In this document: positions 16,255 through 23,639 of the stretch, piece after piece
How positions within the stretch are numbered: position 1 is the first letter of the stretch
Layout: each line of letters opens with the position of its first letter
Source: an uncultured Prevotellaceae bacterium
GTDB lineage: Bacteria; Bacteroidota; Bacteroidia; Bacteroidales; Bacteroidaceae
DNA: 64,000 nt
Reading direction: 5' to 3'
NCBI GenBank assembly: GCA_947305005.1
Contig: CAMZCM010000010.1
Coordinates: forward strand, 1-64,000
Position numbers and translations under genes: made by a program
Notes under the pieces: generated by a model
Told to the model about the DNA's origin: nothing
Database searches by the model: none
What the model saw: only the letters and a program-made list of their open reading frames with translations

Positions 16255-16780
16255 TGAGCGTTAACAGGTCTTCGGGGAGTTGAACATAAAGGCGGCGTTC
16301 ACGATGGTCGGCGCGAAGGATGAAGTCCTCATGAGCAGGAACGAGCAACTCTTTCCCTTCAGGCGTTTCCACGACCAATAACACGTTGGCCGTCTGGTCA
16401 AGGACGGAGGTGACGGTGCCGAGCGTGCAATTCTCGGGGGCTTGTATCACCTCAAATCCCGTGAACATCTGCCAGGTGAGGTCTTCCTCATCCACGTCTG
16501 TGGGTGTCAGCTCCTTGGGGAAATAGACATCAGCGCCTACCATACGACTGGCTGTGTCAGCATCGTTAATATCCTCGAACTTCACGAGTGCTCGGGTGTC
16601 CGAGCGGAAACGCCACTCTTCCAGGAAGAAGGGGACGAGCAAGCCGTCCATACGACAAAACAGATAGTCGGCCTCTACACGGTCCCACACATCGTCGGTG
16701 AACTGGAATACCAGCTCTCCCCGCACGCCGTGTGTACTGGTGAGTGCTCCGATCTGATATACGTCTTCTTCCTTAATCAT
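16247..16780 (-). CDS. rimM: 16S rRNA processing protein RimM
   Basis: 177 residues. An assembly factor for the 30S head that binds S19. The N-terminal beta-barrel begins IGALTSTHGVRGELVF and the C-terminal PRC-barrel part contains TGFEVIQAPENCTLGTVTSVLD and the LLVPAHEDFI segment. It overlaps murA by 8 bp and dxr by 8 bp, placing it in the middle of a tightly packed operon. Confidence 0.93.
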   Translation of the reverse strand: MIKEEDVYQIGALTSTHGVRGELVFQFTDDVWDRVEADYLFCRMDGLLVPFFLEEWRFRSDTRALVKFEDINDADTASRMVGADVYFPKELTPTDVDEEDLTWQMFTGFEVIQAPENCTLGTVTSVLDQTANVLLVVETPEGKELLVPAHEDFILRADHRERRLYVQLPEDLLTLNE

Positions 16781-18083
16781 TGATACGTGTGATATTGGCT
16801 CCGAGGGCGTTGAAACGGCTCTCGATATCCTCGTAACCTCTGTCTATCTGTTGGATATTGCTGATCAGACTGGTGCCTTCGGCGCTCATCGCTGCAATAA
16901 GTAGGGCGATACCGGCACGGATATCGGGTGATGTCATTCTGCCTGCCCGCAGACGGATTTGGTTGTCATGTCCTACGACTACAGCACGGTGCGGGTCGCA
17001 GAGGATAATCTGTGCGCCCATGTCGATGAGCTTGTCCACGAAGAACAGGCGACTTTCAAACATCTTCTGATGGATGAGCACCGAGCCTTTGGCCTGCGTG
17101 GAGACCACGAGCAGTACGCTGAGCAAGTCCGGTGTGAGGCCTGGCCATGGAGCATCGCTGAAGGTCATGAAGGAGCCGTCAATGAAGGACTCTATTTCAT
17201 AGTGATCATGACAGGGGACATAGATGTCGTCGCCCTGCCGCTGCACAGAAATACCGAGGCGCCTAAAGGAATAGGGGATAATGCCGAGATCGTCGTAGCT
17301 CACATCCTTGATGCGGAGGCCATCGCCGCACATCGCAGCCATGCCTATAAATGAACCGACCTCAATCATATCAGGAAGAATGCGATGCTCGGTGCCGCGC
17401 AGGCTGCTGACACCGTGGATGGTGAGCAGGTTTGAGGCGATACCCTCAATGTGGGCTCCCATCGCGTTCAGCATCTTGCAGAGCTGTTGGATATAAGGCT
17501 CGCAAGCAGCGTTATAGATAGTGGTGGTGCCTTGCGCCAGCACAGCGGCCATAATGATGTTCGCCGTACCTGTCACAGAGGCCTCGTCCAGCAACATATA
17601 AGAACCAGTCAGACGATCTGCGGTGATGTCGAAGAGCGAGCGGTCGGCATCGTAGCGGAACCGGGCGCCCAGCTTTTCCATACCGAGGAAGTGGGTATCT
17701 ACGCGACGGCGCCCGATCTTGTCGCCTCCAGGCTTCGATACCAACGCACGACCGTAGCGGGCCAACAGCGGGCCTACCAACATGATGCTGCCGCGCAGTC
17801 GTGATGAGCGTTCCAGGAAGGCATCGGTCTCCAGGAAAGCGAGATCCACGGCATCGGCTTGGAACGTATAATCGCCTTTCGCGTTCTGCACCACCTTGAC
17901 ACCGATGTCGCGGAGGAGCTGAATCTGGTTGTTCACATCAGCGATGTCCGGGATATTCTGAATGCGCACAGGCTCGTCTGTGAGCAATACTGCACAGAGA
18001 ACCTGCAAGGCCTCGTTTTTAGCACCTTGCGGAGTAATCTCACCGCTGAGACGGTGACCGCCTTCGATTTTAAAGGAACTCAT
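16773..18083 (-). CDS. murA: UDP-N-acetylglucosamine 1-carboxyvinyltransferase with Asp in place of the catalytic Cys
   Basis: 436 residues. Transfers enolpyruvate from PEP to UDP-GlcNAc, the first step of peptidoglycan synthesis. Typical motifs are GAKNEALQVL near the N-terminus (Lys and Asn of the active site), RGSIMLVGPLLARYG and the loop KPGGDKIGRRRVDTH. In E. coli that loop reads GGCTIGARPVDLH; here position 121 is Asp instead of the fosfomycin-reactive Cys115. The natural Asp version is known from Chlamydia and Mycobacterium, where the enzyme works but fosfomycin cannot alkylate it. All other core motifs are intact. It is 6 bp downstream of the DUF4290 gene. Confidence 0.95.
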   Translation of the reverse strand: MSSFKIEGGHRLSGEITPQGAKNEALQVLCAVLLTDEPVRIQNIPDIADVNNQIQLLRDIGVKVVQNAKGDYTFQADAVDLAFLETDAFLERSSRLRGSIMLVGPLLARYGRALVSKPGGDKIGRRRVDTHFLGMEKLGARFRYDADRSLFDITADRLTGSYMLLDEASVTGTANIIMAAVLAQGTTTIYNAACEPYIQQLCKMLNAMGAHIEGIASNLLTIHGVSSLRGTEHRILPDMIEVGSFIGMAAMCGDGLRIKDVSYDDLGIIPYSFRRLGISVQRQGDDIYVPCHDHYEIESFIDGSFMTFSDAPWPGLTPDLLSVLLVVSTQAKGSVLIHQKMFESRLFFVDKLIDMGAQIILCDPHRAVVVGHDNQIRLRAGRMTSPDIRAGIALLIAAMSAEGTSLISNIQQIDRGYEDIESRFNALGANITRIND

Positions 18084-18089
18084 GAGCGT

Positions 18090-18680
18090 TTAGCGTTTCT
18101 TTTTCTTTTTACTGGCGTTGCTGCCCGGCAAGTGGCCGTTGCTGACAGATGCGAAGTGGAAATCTTCGGGGAGGTCGGCGGTGCCTTTCGTGTAGTCATA
18201 GACATCAGCACGGACTTTCCGCTCGTCCATCGCGTCGCGGTTCCAGTTGTACAGGCTTCTCTTCATATAGTTGGCCATCATGGACGTCAGCTCATCGCGC
18301 TCTTCGCCTTCGGGCATTTCCGAAAGCTTCCGCATAAACTCCTCCGTGAAGTGGCCGTAGTGACGATAGCGGATTCGCTGCATCGGGTACTTCAGTGGCT
18401 TGGGCTTTGCTGAGATATCCTCAGCCTTCACCACCTCAAAAGGATAGTCGATGTCCAGCTGATAGTCCGAGAGGATTGCCAGTTGATCCCACAGCTTATG
18501 CTCGTAATCCGGCTGCTGTTGAACCTCAGGGTTCATCGTTGCCATAATGGCAACAATGCTCTCTGCGCAGTACTGGCGCTCTTCGCGGTTTTCCAGACTC
18601 TTGCAGATATCCACCATCTCCTGAATGGCGCGACCGTACTCGGGCAGTATCAGCTTCTCACGTTGGGTGTTGTATTGCAT
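18090..18680 (-). CDS. DUF4290 domain protein
   Basis: 196 residues, helical. The start MQYNTQREKLILPEYGRAIQ and the region RYRHYGHFTEEFM are typical of the Bacteroidetes family DUF4290, which usually sits directly before murA, as here. The C-terminus is a lysine-rich tail (ASKKKKKR). No enzymatic motif is visible and the role is unknown; the constant position next to cell-wall and ribosome-assembly genes suggests a housekeeping function (inference). No signal peptide. Confidence 0.85.
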   Translation of the reverse strand: MQYNTQREKLILPEYGRAIQEMVDICKSLENREERQYCAESIVAIMATMNPEVQQQPDYEHKLWDQLAILSDYQLDIDYPFEVVKAEDISAKPKPLKYPMQRIRYRHYGHFTEEFMRKLSEMPEGEERDELTSMMANYMKRSLYNWNRDAMDERKVRADVYDYTKGTADLPEDFHFASVSNGHLPGSNASKKKKKR

Positions 18681-18685
18681 TTTCT

Positions 18686-18773
18686 CGTTTAGCGATTAGC
18701 GTTTAACGTTTAGTTGAAGTCTCTTGTTTGCGAATCATTTATCATTAAACGTTAAACGTTCAACGCTAAACGA
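18686..18773. repeat. Inverted pair of 7-bp arrays (CGTTTAG type) between tsaB and DUF4290
   Basis: Left arm CGTTTAG, CGATTAG, CGTTTAA, CGTTTAG (18686-18713); right arm of the complementary type (18744-18773), 30-bp spacer. The right arm runs into tsaB and encodes its last residues (RLALNV) and its stop codon. Confidence 0.85.
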
Positions 18774-19456
18774 TCTTTTGGCTTGGTGGCCACGAAGTCC
18801 TTGAGATAGAAAGGCTCAAAGTAGGCCACATCCACCGTCTCGTTCTTCGACAACGCCCGTGCTGCTAAGGGATACATGTGTTTGGCCAACGGTTGGATAT
18901 TGTCCAGGAAATGGGCGTTGGGGTGGGTGATGACCTCCTTGCACTTGGCGGCGCCGTCGCCAAAGAAATAGACTGGTCCGCAGTCGAGCCACTCCTTGTA
19001 AGTGTCAGCCTCTACGATGTCAGCCTGCACCTCACGCAAGGGCTTCAAGGCGCGGTCATAGACAGCCGCATAAACCTCCATGCGACGCGCATCAATCATC
19101 GGTACGAAGAGTGCCTCGTCCGGAATATCTTCACGGTAGAGCAGGACAGGGACGCACAGCAGCTCCAACGTAGGAACCGCCACCAAAGGCACACCCCTGC
19201 CGTAAGCTACACCTTTGGCCATCGACACACCGATGCGCAAGCCCGTGTAGCTGCCCGGTCCTTGACTGACGGCCACCGCATTCAGGGGAATCGCGTGACT
19301 CTCAGCGAAACTCAGGGCCTCGTCAACGAAAACGCCACATCGTGTGGCGTGATTGGGCCCTTCGATATCCGTCTGTTCAAAGATGACGTGAGCGTCTTCT
19401 GTGACAGCCACAGAACACACTTTCGTACTGGTTTCTATATGTAATATACAAGCCAA
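18752..19456 (-). CDS. tsaB: tRNA threonylcarbamoyladenosine biosynthesis protein TsaB
   Basis: 234 residues. Partner of TsaD in making t6A37 of ANN-decoding tRNAs. The ASKHA-type ATPase fold shows ILHIETSTKVCSVAV at the start and AVSQGPGSYTGLRIGVSMAKGVAYG, the family signature. The only start consistent with the family N-terminus is TTG at 19454-19456. The last six residues and the stop codon come from a repeat array at 18744-18773. It has its own TACCTTTG promoter (19508-19515, minus) and probably heads the operon through rseP. Confidence 0.93.
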   Translation of the reverse strand: MACILHIETSTKVCSVAVTEDAHVIFEQTDIEGPNHATRCGVFVDEALSFAESHAIPLNAVAVSQGPGSYTGLRIGVSMAKGVAYGRGVPLVAVPTLELLCVPVLLYREDIPDEALFVPMIDARRMEVYAAVYDRALKPLREVQADIVEADTYKEWLDCGPVYFFGDGAAKCKEVITHPNAHFLDNIQPLAKHMYPLAARALSKNETVDVAYFEPFYLKDFVATKPKDRLALNV

Positions 19457-19460
19457 AGCA

Positions 19461-19637
19461 ATTTACAATTAGACGATTTGCGATTTGCAATCGTATTATT
19501 TAGCGTGCAAAGGTACATATTATTTGTGATTTAAACGGACGTTTTACGTTTTTTTACTACCTTTGCGGCCGAAAACAACAATCATTGATGATTGATGAAA
19601 GATAATTTGTAAATCGAAAATTGTCAAATCGTAAATA
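19461..19637. repeat. Divergent promoters bracketed by an inverted pair of 7-bp arrays
   Basis: Left array (19461-19492) has units such as ATTTACA, ATTTGCG, ATTTGCA; the right array (19604-19637) holds the reverse-complement type (AATTTGTAAATCG, TTGTCAAATCG). Between them lie TACCTTTG on the minus strand (19508-19515, tsaB) and TACCTTTG on the plus strand (19558-19565, yicC). Each array ends within a few bases of the start codon of its neighbouring gene. Confidence 0.75.
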
Positions 19638-19640
19638 GAA

Positions 19641-20519
19641 ATGATATTATCCATGACAGGCTACGGCAAGGCTTCTGCCGAGTTCCGTGGCAAGAAAATC
19701 ACCGCTGAGATTAAGTCTGTGAACAGCAAGGCAATGGATCTGCAAACGCGCATCGCCCCCATCTATCGTGAGAAGGAGATGGAACTGCGCTCCATCATCA
19801 GTACAACCCTAGAGCGCGGCAAGGTGGATTTCAGTCTTTATATCGAGCGCGACGATGCCAATGCCGCCACGCCCATCAACCGTCCTGTCCTGAAATCCTA
19901 TGTGGATCAGATTCGTAGCCTCGTGAAAGACTATGACCTCGCTGAGCCGGCTGAACAATGGGTTCCGACACTTTTGCGCCTCCCCGATGTGCTCACTAAG
20001 AGTGAGGTGGTGGAGCTGAGCGAAGAGGAATGGGTTGTGGCTCGTGAGGTCTGTGACAAGGCCATCAAGGCACTCATGGATTTCCGCGAGCAGGAAGGCG
20101 CTGCTCTCCAAAAGAAGTTTGCTGAGAAAATTGCCAATATCGGTGCCTTGCTGCAGCAGATTGAGCCTTTTGAGAAAGCACGTGTGGAGAAAATCCGTGC
20201 TCGCATCGTCGAGGGCCTCGAAGCGATTCCCGAAGCGCAATATGACAAGAACCGTCTCGAACAGGAGATGATTTATTATATTGAGAAACTAGATATTAAC
20301 GAGGAGAAACAGCGCCTCGCCAACCACCTCCGTTACTTCACTGAGACCATGGAGAATGGTCACGGTCAGGGTAAGAAACTCGGCTTCATCGCTCAGGAGA
20401 TGGGCCGTGAGATCAACACCACCGGCAGCAAGTCCAACATCGCTGAGATGCAGAACATCGTGGTGAAGATGAAGGACGAGCTGGAGCAGATCAAGGAACA
20501 GGTTCTCAACGTGATGTAG
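19641..20519 (+). CDS. YicC-family endoribonuclease
   Basis: 292 residues, usual length. The start MTGYGKASAEF and the C-terminal GKKLGFIAQEMGREINTTGSK are the two signatures of the YicC/YloC family, shown in E. coli and Bacillus to be ring-shaped endoribonucleases acting on specific RNAs. Here it precedes gmk and nadD; a yicC-gmk-nadD order is common in Bacteroidetes. The start codon follows a 7-bp array with no Shine-Dalgarno sequence. Confidence 0.9.
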   Translation: MILSMTGYGKASAEFRGKKITAEIKSVNSKAMDLQTRIAPIYREKEMELRSIISTTLERGKVDFSLYIERDDANAATPINRPVLKSYVDQIRSLVKDYDLAEPAEQWVPTLLRLPDVLTKSEVVELSEEEWVVAREVCDKAIKALMDFREQEGAALQKKFAEKIANIGALLQQIEPFEKARVEKIRARIVEGLEAIPEAQYDKNRLEQEMIYYIEKLDINEEKQRLANHLRYFTETMENGHGQGKKLGFIAQEMGREINTTGSKSNIAEMQNIVVKMKDELEQIKEQVLNVM

Positions 20520-20528
20520 AGACTCTCT

Positions 20529-20644
20529 CGTTTAGCGTTTAGCGTTTAACGTTTAATAGAGTGAAGCGCGTGATGCTAAATGGCATTTGGATCATAAAAC
20601 AAAAATCACTTAAACATTAAACGATAAACGTTAAACGTTAAACG
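20529..20644. repeat. Inverted pair of 7-bp arrays (CGTTTAG/TTAAACG) between yicC and gmk
   Basis: Left arm CGTTTAG, CGTTTAG, CGTTTAA, CGTTTAA (20529-20556). Right arm TTAAACA, TTAAACG, ATAAACG, TTAAACG, TTAAACG (20610-20644). Spacer 53 bp. The right arm ends six bases before the gmk ATG. Confidence 0.9.
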
Positions 20645-20650
20645 AAAAAA

Positions 20651-21217
20651 ATGGGAAAAGCCATCATTTTCTGTGCCCCTTCCGGCAGCGGCAAAAGCAC
20701 CATCATCGGCAGCCTGATGCCGCGTGAGGAGCTGAACCTCTTCTTCTCCGTCTCTGCCACTACACGCCCGCCTCGCGGTCAGGAGCAGAACGGCGTCGAA
20801 TACCTGTTCATGACGCCTGAGGAGTTTCGCTCTCACATCGCAGCCAATGACTTTATCGAGTATGAGGAAGTCTATGCCGACCGTTTCTACGGAACGCTCA
20901 AGGCGCAAGTAGAGAAGCAGTTGGCAGCTGGGCAAAACGTGGTCTTCGATGTCGATGTTCACGGCGGGATGCGCCTGAAGGAGTACTTCGGCGACCGTGC
21001 CCTCAGTCTCTTTATCCAGCCCCCTGGCCTTGAAGCCCTCCGTCAGCGCCTCGAAGGTCGCGGCACCGACAGTCCTGAGGTCATCCAGCAGCGTCTCGAC
21101 CGCGCCGAGTATGAACTCTCCTTCGCACCCCGTTTCGACCGTGTTGTCATCAACGATGACCTCGAAACCGCCAAGGCCGAAGCCTATGCCCTTGTGCGCG
21201 ATTTTGTTGGAGCTTGA
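20651..21217 (+). CDS. gmk: Guanylate kinase
   Basis: 188 residues. Phosphorylates GMP to GDP. P-loop APSGSGKSTI at residues 9-18, then SATTRPPRGQEQNGVEYLFM (GMP-binding) and FDVDVHGG, as in the family. The middle gene of yicC-gmk-nadD. The spacing to yicC (131 bp) is filled by an inverted pair of repeat arrays. Confidence 0.96.
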   Translation: MGKAIIFCAPSGSGKSTIIGSLMPREELNLFFSVSATTRPPRGQEQNGVEYLFMTPEEFRSHIAANDFIEYEEVYADRFYGTLKAQVEKQLAAGQNVVFDVDVHGGMRLKEYFGDRALSLFIQPPGLEALRQRLEGRGTDSPEVIQQRLDRAEYELSFAPRFDRVVINDDLETAKAEAYALVRDFVGA

Positions 21218-21218
21218 A

Positions 21219-21274
21219 CTTTCCGCTCGACGTTGGTCGCTTGACCCTTCAAGAACTCTCAACTTTCAACTTAA
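21219..21274. repeat. 7-bp-periodic stretch between gmk and nadD
   Basis: Most regular at the 3' end, with units TCAAGAA, CTCTCAA, CTTTCAA, CTTAAAT running into the nadD start codon. The preceding half (ACTTTCCGCTCGACGTTGG) is more degenerate. Confidence 0.6.
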
Positions 21275-21850
21275 ATGACCATCGGACTCTTCGGCGGCAG
21301 CTACAACCCCATCCACACAGGTCACATCGCCCTCGGGCAGTGGCTTGTTCGTCATCACTTGGTTGATGAACTGTGGTTTCTTGTCTCGCCGCAGAATCCG
21401 TTGAAACCCGCTGAGGGCCTGCTGGAGGATAACGCCCGTTTACGTCTGGCCAAGCTGGCCGTAGGACGAAAGCAGCACCTGCGTGTCTCTGATTTTGAAT
21501 TTCATCTGCCTCGTCCTTCCTACATGGTCCACACGTTAGAGGGACTTCGCGTCGCCTATCCAGACCATGACTTCGTGCTCGTCATCGGCGCCGACAATTG
21601 GCACCGCTTCCCGCAGTGGTATAAGTCCGACGAGATCCGTCGTCACCACCGCCTCCTTGTCTATCCCCGTCCTGGCTATCCCATTGATGAGGCCACGCTC
21701 CCTGGTGGCGTCACCCTCATCCACACTCCCCTCCACAACATCTCTTCCTCCGAGATTCGTGAGGCCATTGCGCACGATCCCGCCTATAACGGCTTTGGCC
21801 TTGATCCCCGCGTTTGGGCAGAAATCAAGGCCAAAGACTACTATTTATAA
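21275..21850 (+). CDS. nadD: Nicotinate-nucleotide adenylyltransferase
   Basis: 191 residues. Adenylylates nicotinate mononucleotide in NAD synthesis. The nucleotidyl-transferase motif is GGSYNPIHTGHIALG near the N-terminus (with the HxGH), VIGADNWHRFPQWY in the middle and the ISSSEIREAI motif near the end. Last gene of the plus-strand operon, convergent with the cyclophilin gene that ends 3 bp away. Confidence 0.95.
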   Translation: MTIGLFGGSYNPIHTGHIALGQWLVRHHLVDELWFLVSPQNPLKPAEGLLEDNARLRLAKLAVGRKQHLRVSDFEFHLPRPSYMVHTLEGLRVAYPDHDFVLVIGADNWHRFPQWYKSDEIRRHHRLLVYPRPGYPIDEATLPGGVTLIHTPLHNISSSEIREAIAHDPAYNGFGLDPRVWAEIKAKDYYL

Positions 21851-21853
21851 TAG

Positions 21854-22663
21854 TTATTTGATAGTGACGCGCTTGATGAAGACATTGCGGCGCGGTCGTT
21901 CCTTAGCATCAACTGGTGTACGTCCTATGCGCAGCGCCACTGGCATTCCCTCCACCACTTCGCCGAAAATTGTATAATCGCCGTCCAGATGCGGTGCGCC
22001 GCCGAGGCGGGCGTAAGCCTGTCGCTGCACATCGCTGAAGGGACGCGGTGGGTTCTTGGCCAAGTCCTCCTCTGCCTCCACCTGCAGGCGATTTAGCAAG
22101 TCTTGATGCGCGGCGTGGTTCGTTACCTTCAAGGTACTCAGTTCCTCTGCGTTATCGTGTTGCAGTTGCTCAAACCGGGCTGCTACCTTCCCTTCATAGA
22201 GGAGAGCCTGCAACTCCGACAGCTCGGCAGAAGTATATTTCTTGCCCGTTACGATATACCATTGCAAAGCGCTGGAGCGGCGCTCAGGGTTGATGCTGTC
22301 TGGCTCGCGTGCAGCAGCGAGCACACCTTGTCGATGGAAATAGCGCGGATAGTGGATTTCAGCAGGCAATGTCTTCTCCGCTCCTGCCAGTTCTTCGTCC
22401 GCTCCCGCCTGGATGACCATTTCGGGCACGATACGATTGAACGGACGGTTGTCATAGGCGTGAGCCTCCACGTTGCGGATGAAGTTGTCACGGTGTTGTG
22501 GCGTGTCATCATAGAGGCGCACCACGATGTCGCCTTCCGATGTTTCAATGAGCACCTCTGTCCCGCCTGCGCCCTTGTCTTTGCTTGAGCATGAGGTCAT
22601 TACGGCCATGATGCCGCACAGCATCGCAGCCCCCATTACACTCCAAACACACAACTTTTTCAT
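21854..22663 (-). CDS. Cyclophilin-type peptidyl-prolyl isomerase lipoprotein
   Basis: About 269 residues from the ATG at 22663, which gives a lipoprotein signal (MKKLCVWSVMGAAMLC ... MTSC). A longer frame from 22732 would overlap the preceding gene and place 23 residues before the signal, so it is rejected. The cyclophilin fold begins VLIETSEGDIVVRLYDDTPQHRDNFIR and ends with GDYTIFGEVVEGM. Between them is a long insertion (about residues 110-210) that is helical and charged, so the enzyme is larger than the classical domain. It presumably helps protein folding in the periplasm. Confidence 0.85.
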   Translation of the reverse strand: MKKLCVWSVMGAAMLCGIMAVMTSCSSKDKGAGGTEVLIETSEGDIVVRLYDDTPQHRDNFIRNVEAHAYDNRPFNRIVPEMVIQAGADEELAGAEKTLPAEIHYPRYFHRQGVLAAAREPDSINPERRSSALQWYIVTGKKYTSAELSELQALLYEGKVAARFEQLQHDNAEELSTLKVTNHAAHQDLLNRLQVEAEEDLAKNPPRPFSDVQRQAYARLGGAPHLDGDYTIFGEVVEGMPVALRIGRTPVDAKERPRRNVFIKRVTIK

Positions 22664-22694
22664 AATCCGCTTTTTTCTTACTGCGCAACTTTCA

Positions 22695-23156
22695 TCATCC
22701 TTCAGCAACGGCAGGGATTGCAGTTTCTTCAAAAGCGGGGTATTCAGGGCGTGGCTTGACAGAAATTAATTCCAATCCTATATGATGAATAGTGTTAAGA
22801 ATTAAGTCAAGTCTTTCATTACTGGGCTTTTTCTTGCCGCTGATGTATTGGGCCATGAGGCTTTGCGAAATCCCCATCCTTCTTGCAACTGCTGACACAT
22901 TCAACTCCGGATGAGAGATGAAGAGTTTGTAGAGGTCTGTTGTCTCTTGCTTATCAAAGAATCCCTCAAAACTCAGATCTTCGTCTAAGTCTTCCCAATG
23001 CAGGCCATAGTCGTCAGCTTCGTAGTTAGAAAGCTGTTCCTTGGTGGCATATTTCAGACGAGGATAGTCTTTGAACTTCTCGCAGGCTTCCTTGCCGTCG
23101 GCAGTCTTAATCCAAACGGCATCTTCTGTTAACCAGATTTTTTCTACCTTTTCCAT
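22695..23156 (-). CDS. DUF2442-like protein fused to an XRE-type helix-turn-helix
   Basis: 153 residues. Residues 1-55 (VEKIWLTEDAVWIKTADGKEA, FKDYPRLKYATKEQL) resemble DUF2442; the second half has a helix-turn-helix of the XRE class (NVSAVARRMGISQSLMAQYISGKKKPS). It is the promoter-distal gene of a two-gene unit, 8 bp after the DUF4160 gene. DUF2442/DUF4160 pairs are recurrent and toxin-antitoxin-like in genomic layout. By analogy, this DNA-binding member would be the antitoxin and autoregulator (inference). Confidence 0.75.
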   Translation of the reverse strand: MEKVEKIWLTEDAVWIKTADGKEACEKFKDYPRLKYATKEQLSNYEADDYGLHWEDLDEDLSFEGFFDKQETTDLYKLFISHPELNVSAVARRMGISQSLMAQYISGKKKPSNERLDLILNTIHHIGLELISVKPRPEYPAFEETAIPAVAEG

Positions 23157-23164
23157 CGTCCTAT

Positions 23165-23404
23165 TTATTTAGCGTTATTGAAAAACTTATTCCAGTGCTC
23201 AGCAATGATTTCTTGATTATCTTCTATGATTGCTTCAATCATTTTTAATTCGGAGACTTTGAATCCATGATTGTAAACTAGCGAGAGAGGAAACAGTTCA
23301 TATTTTGCTTGTGAATTCCCCTTTTTCACGTGGATGTGGATAGGGGTATGGTCGTTTCTATAGAAAAAGAATCTATATCCCAATAGATGGAAAACTGTTG
23401 GCAT
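23165..23404 (-). CDS. DUF4160 family protein, candidate toxin
   Basis: 79 residues, complete for the family. The signature is the region GYRFFFYRNDHTPIHIHV followed by a Lys-rich turn and AKYELFPLSL. The two histidines in HIHV are typical of the family and hint at catalysis or metal binding, but no activity is known to me. First gene of the pair; promoter TATCTTTG on the minus strand at 23433-23440. Confidence 0.75.
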   Translation of the reverse strand: MPTVFHLLGYRFFFYRNDHTPIHIHVKKGNSQAKYELFPLSLVYNHGFKVSELKMIEAIIEDNQEIIAEHWNKFFNNAK

Positions 23405-23432
23405 CTCTGTTATTATCTTTGTTTTTCTGGCG

Positions 23433-23440
23433 CAAAGATA
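23433..23440 (-). promoter_or_regulatory. Promoter -7 element of the DUF4160/DUF2442 unit
   Basis: CAAAGATA is TATCTTTG on the minus strand, 29 bp before the DUF4160 start. Confidence 0.55.
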
Positions 23441-23580
23441 GGTAATAGATTTATAACCTCCAAATTATTTCTCTGAAAAAATAGAAAGAGGCCAGAACAT
23501 TATCCACACGAAGGACGGAATAATCTTTGCCTTCAACAAAACGTCAAGACACAGAAAGTGATTATGTCCAAACAAAAATG

Positions 23581-23624
23581 AAAAAACGTCTGGACGAATT
23601 CCCAAAATCGTCCAGACGTTTTTT
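23581..23624. terminator. Terminator after gdhA, CGTCTGGAC-type hairpin
   Basis: AAAAAACGTCTGGACGA pairs perfectly with its complement (17 bp, 10-base loop), with T-runs on both strands. The stem core is repeated in another hairpin at 38874-38907. Confidence 0.8.
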
Positions 23625-23639
23625 ATTATATCAAAGGAT

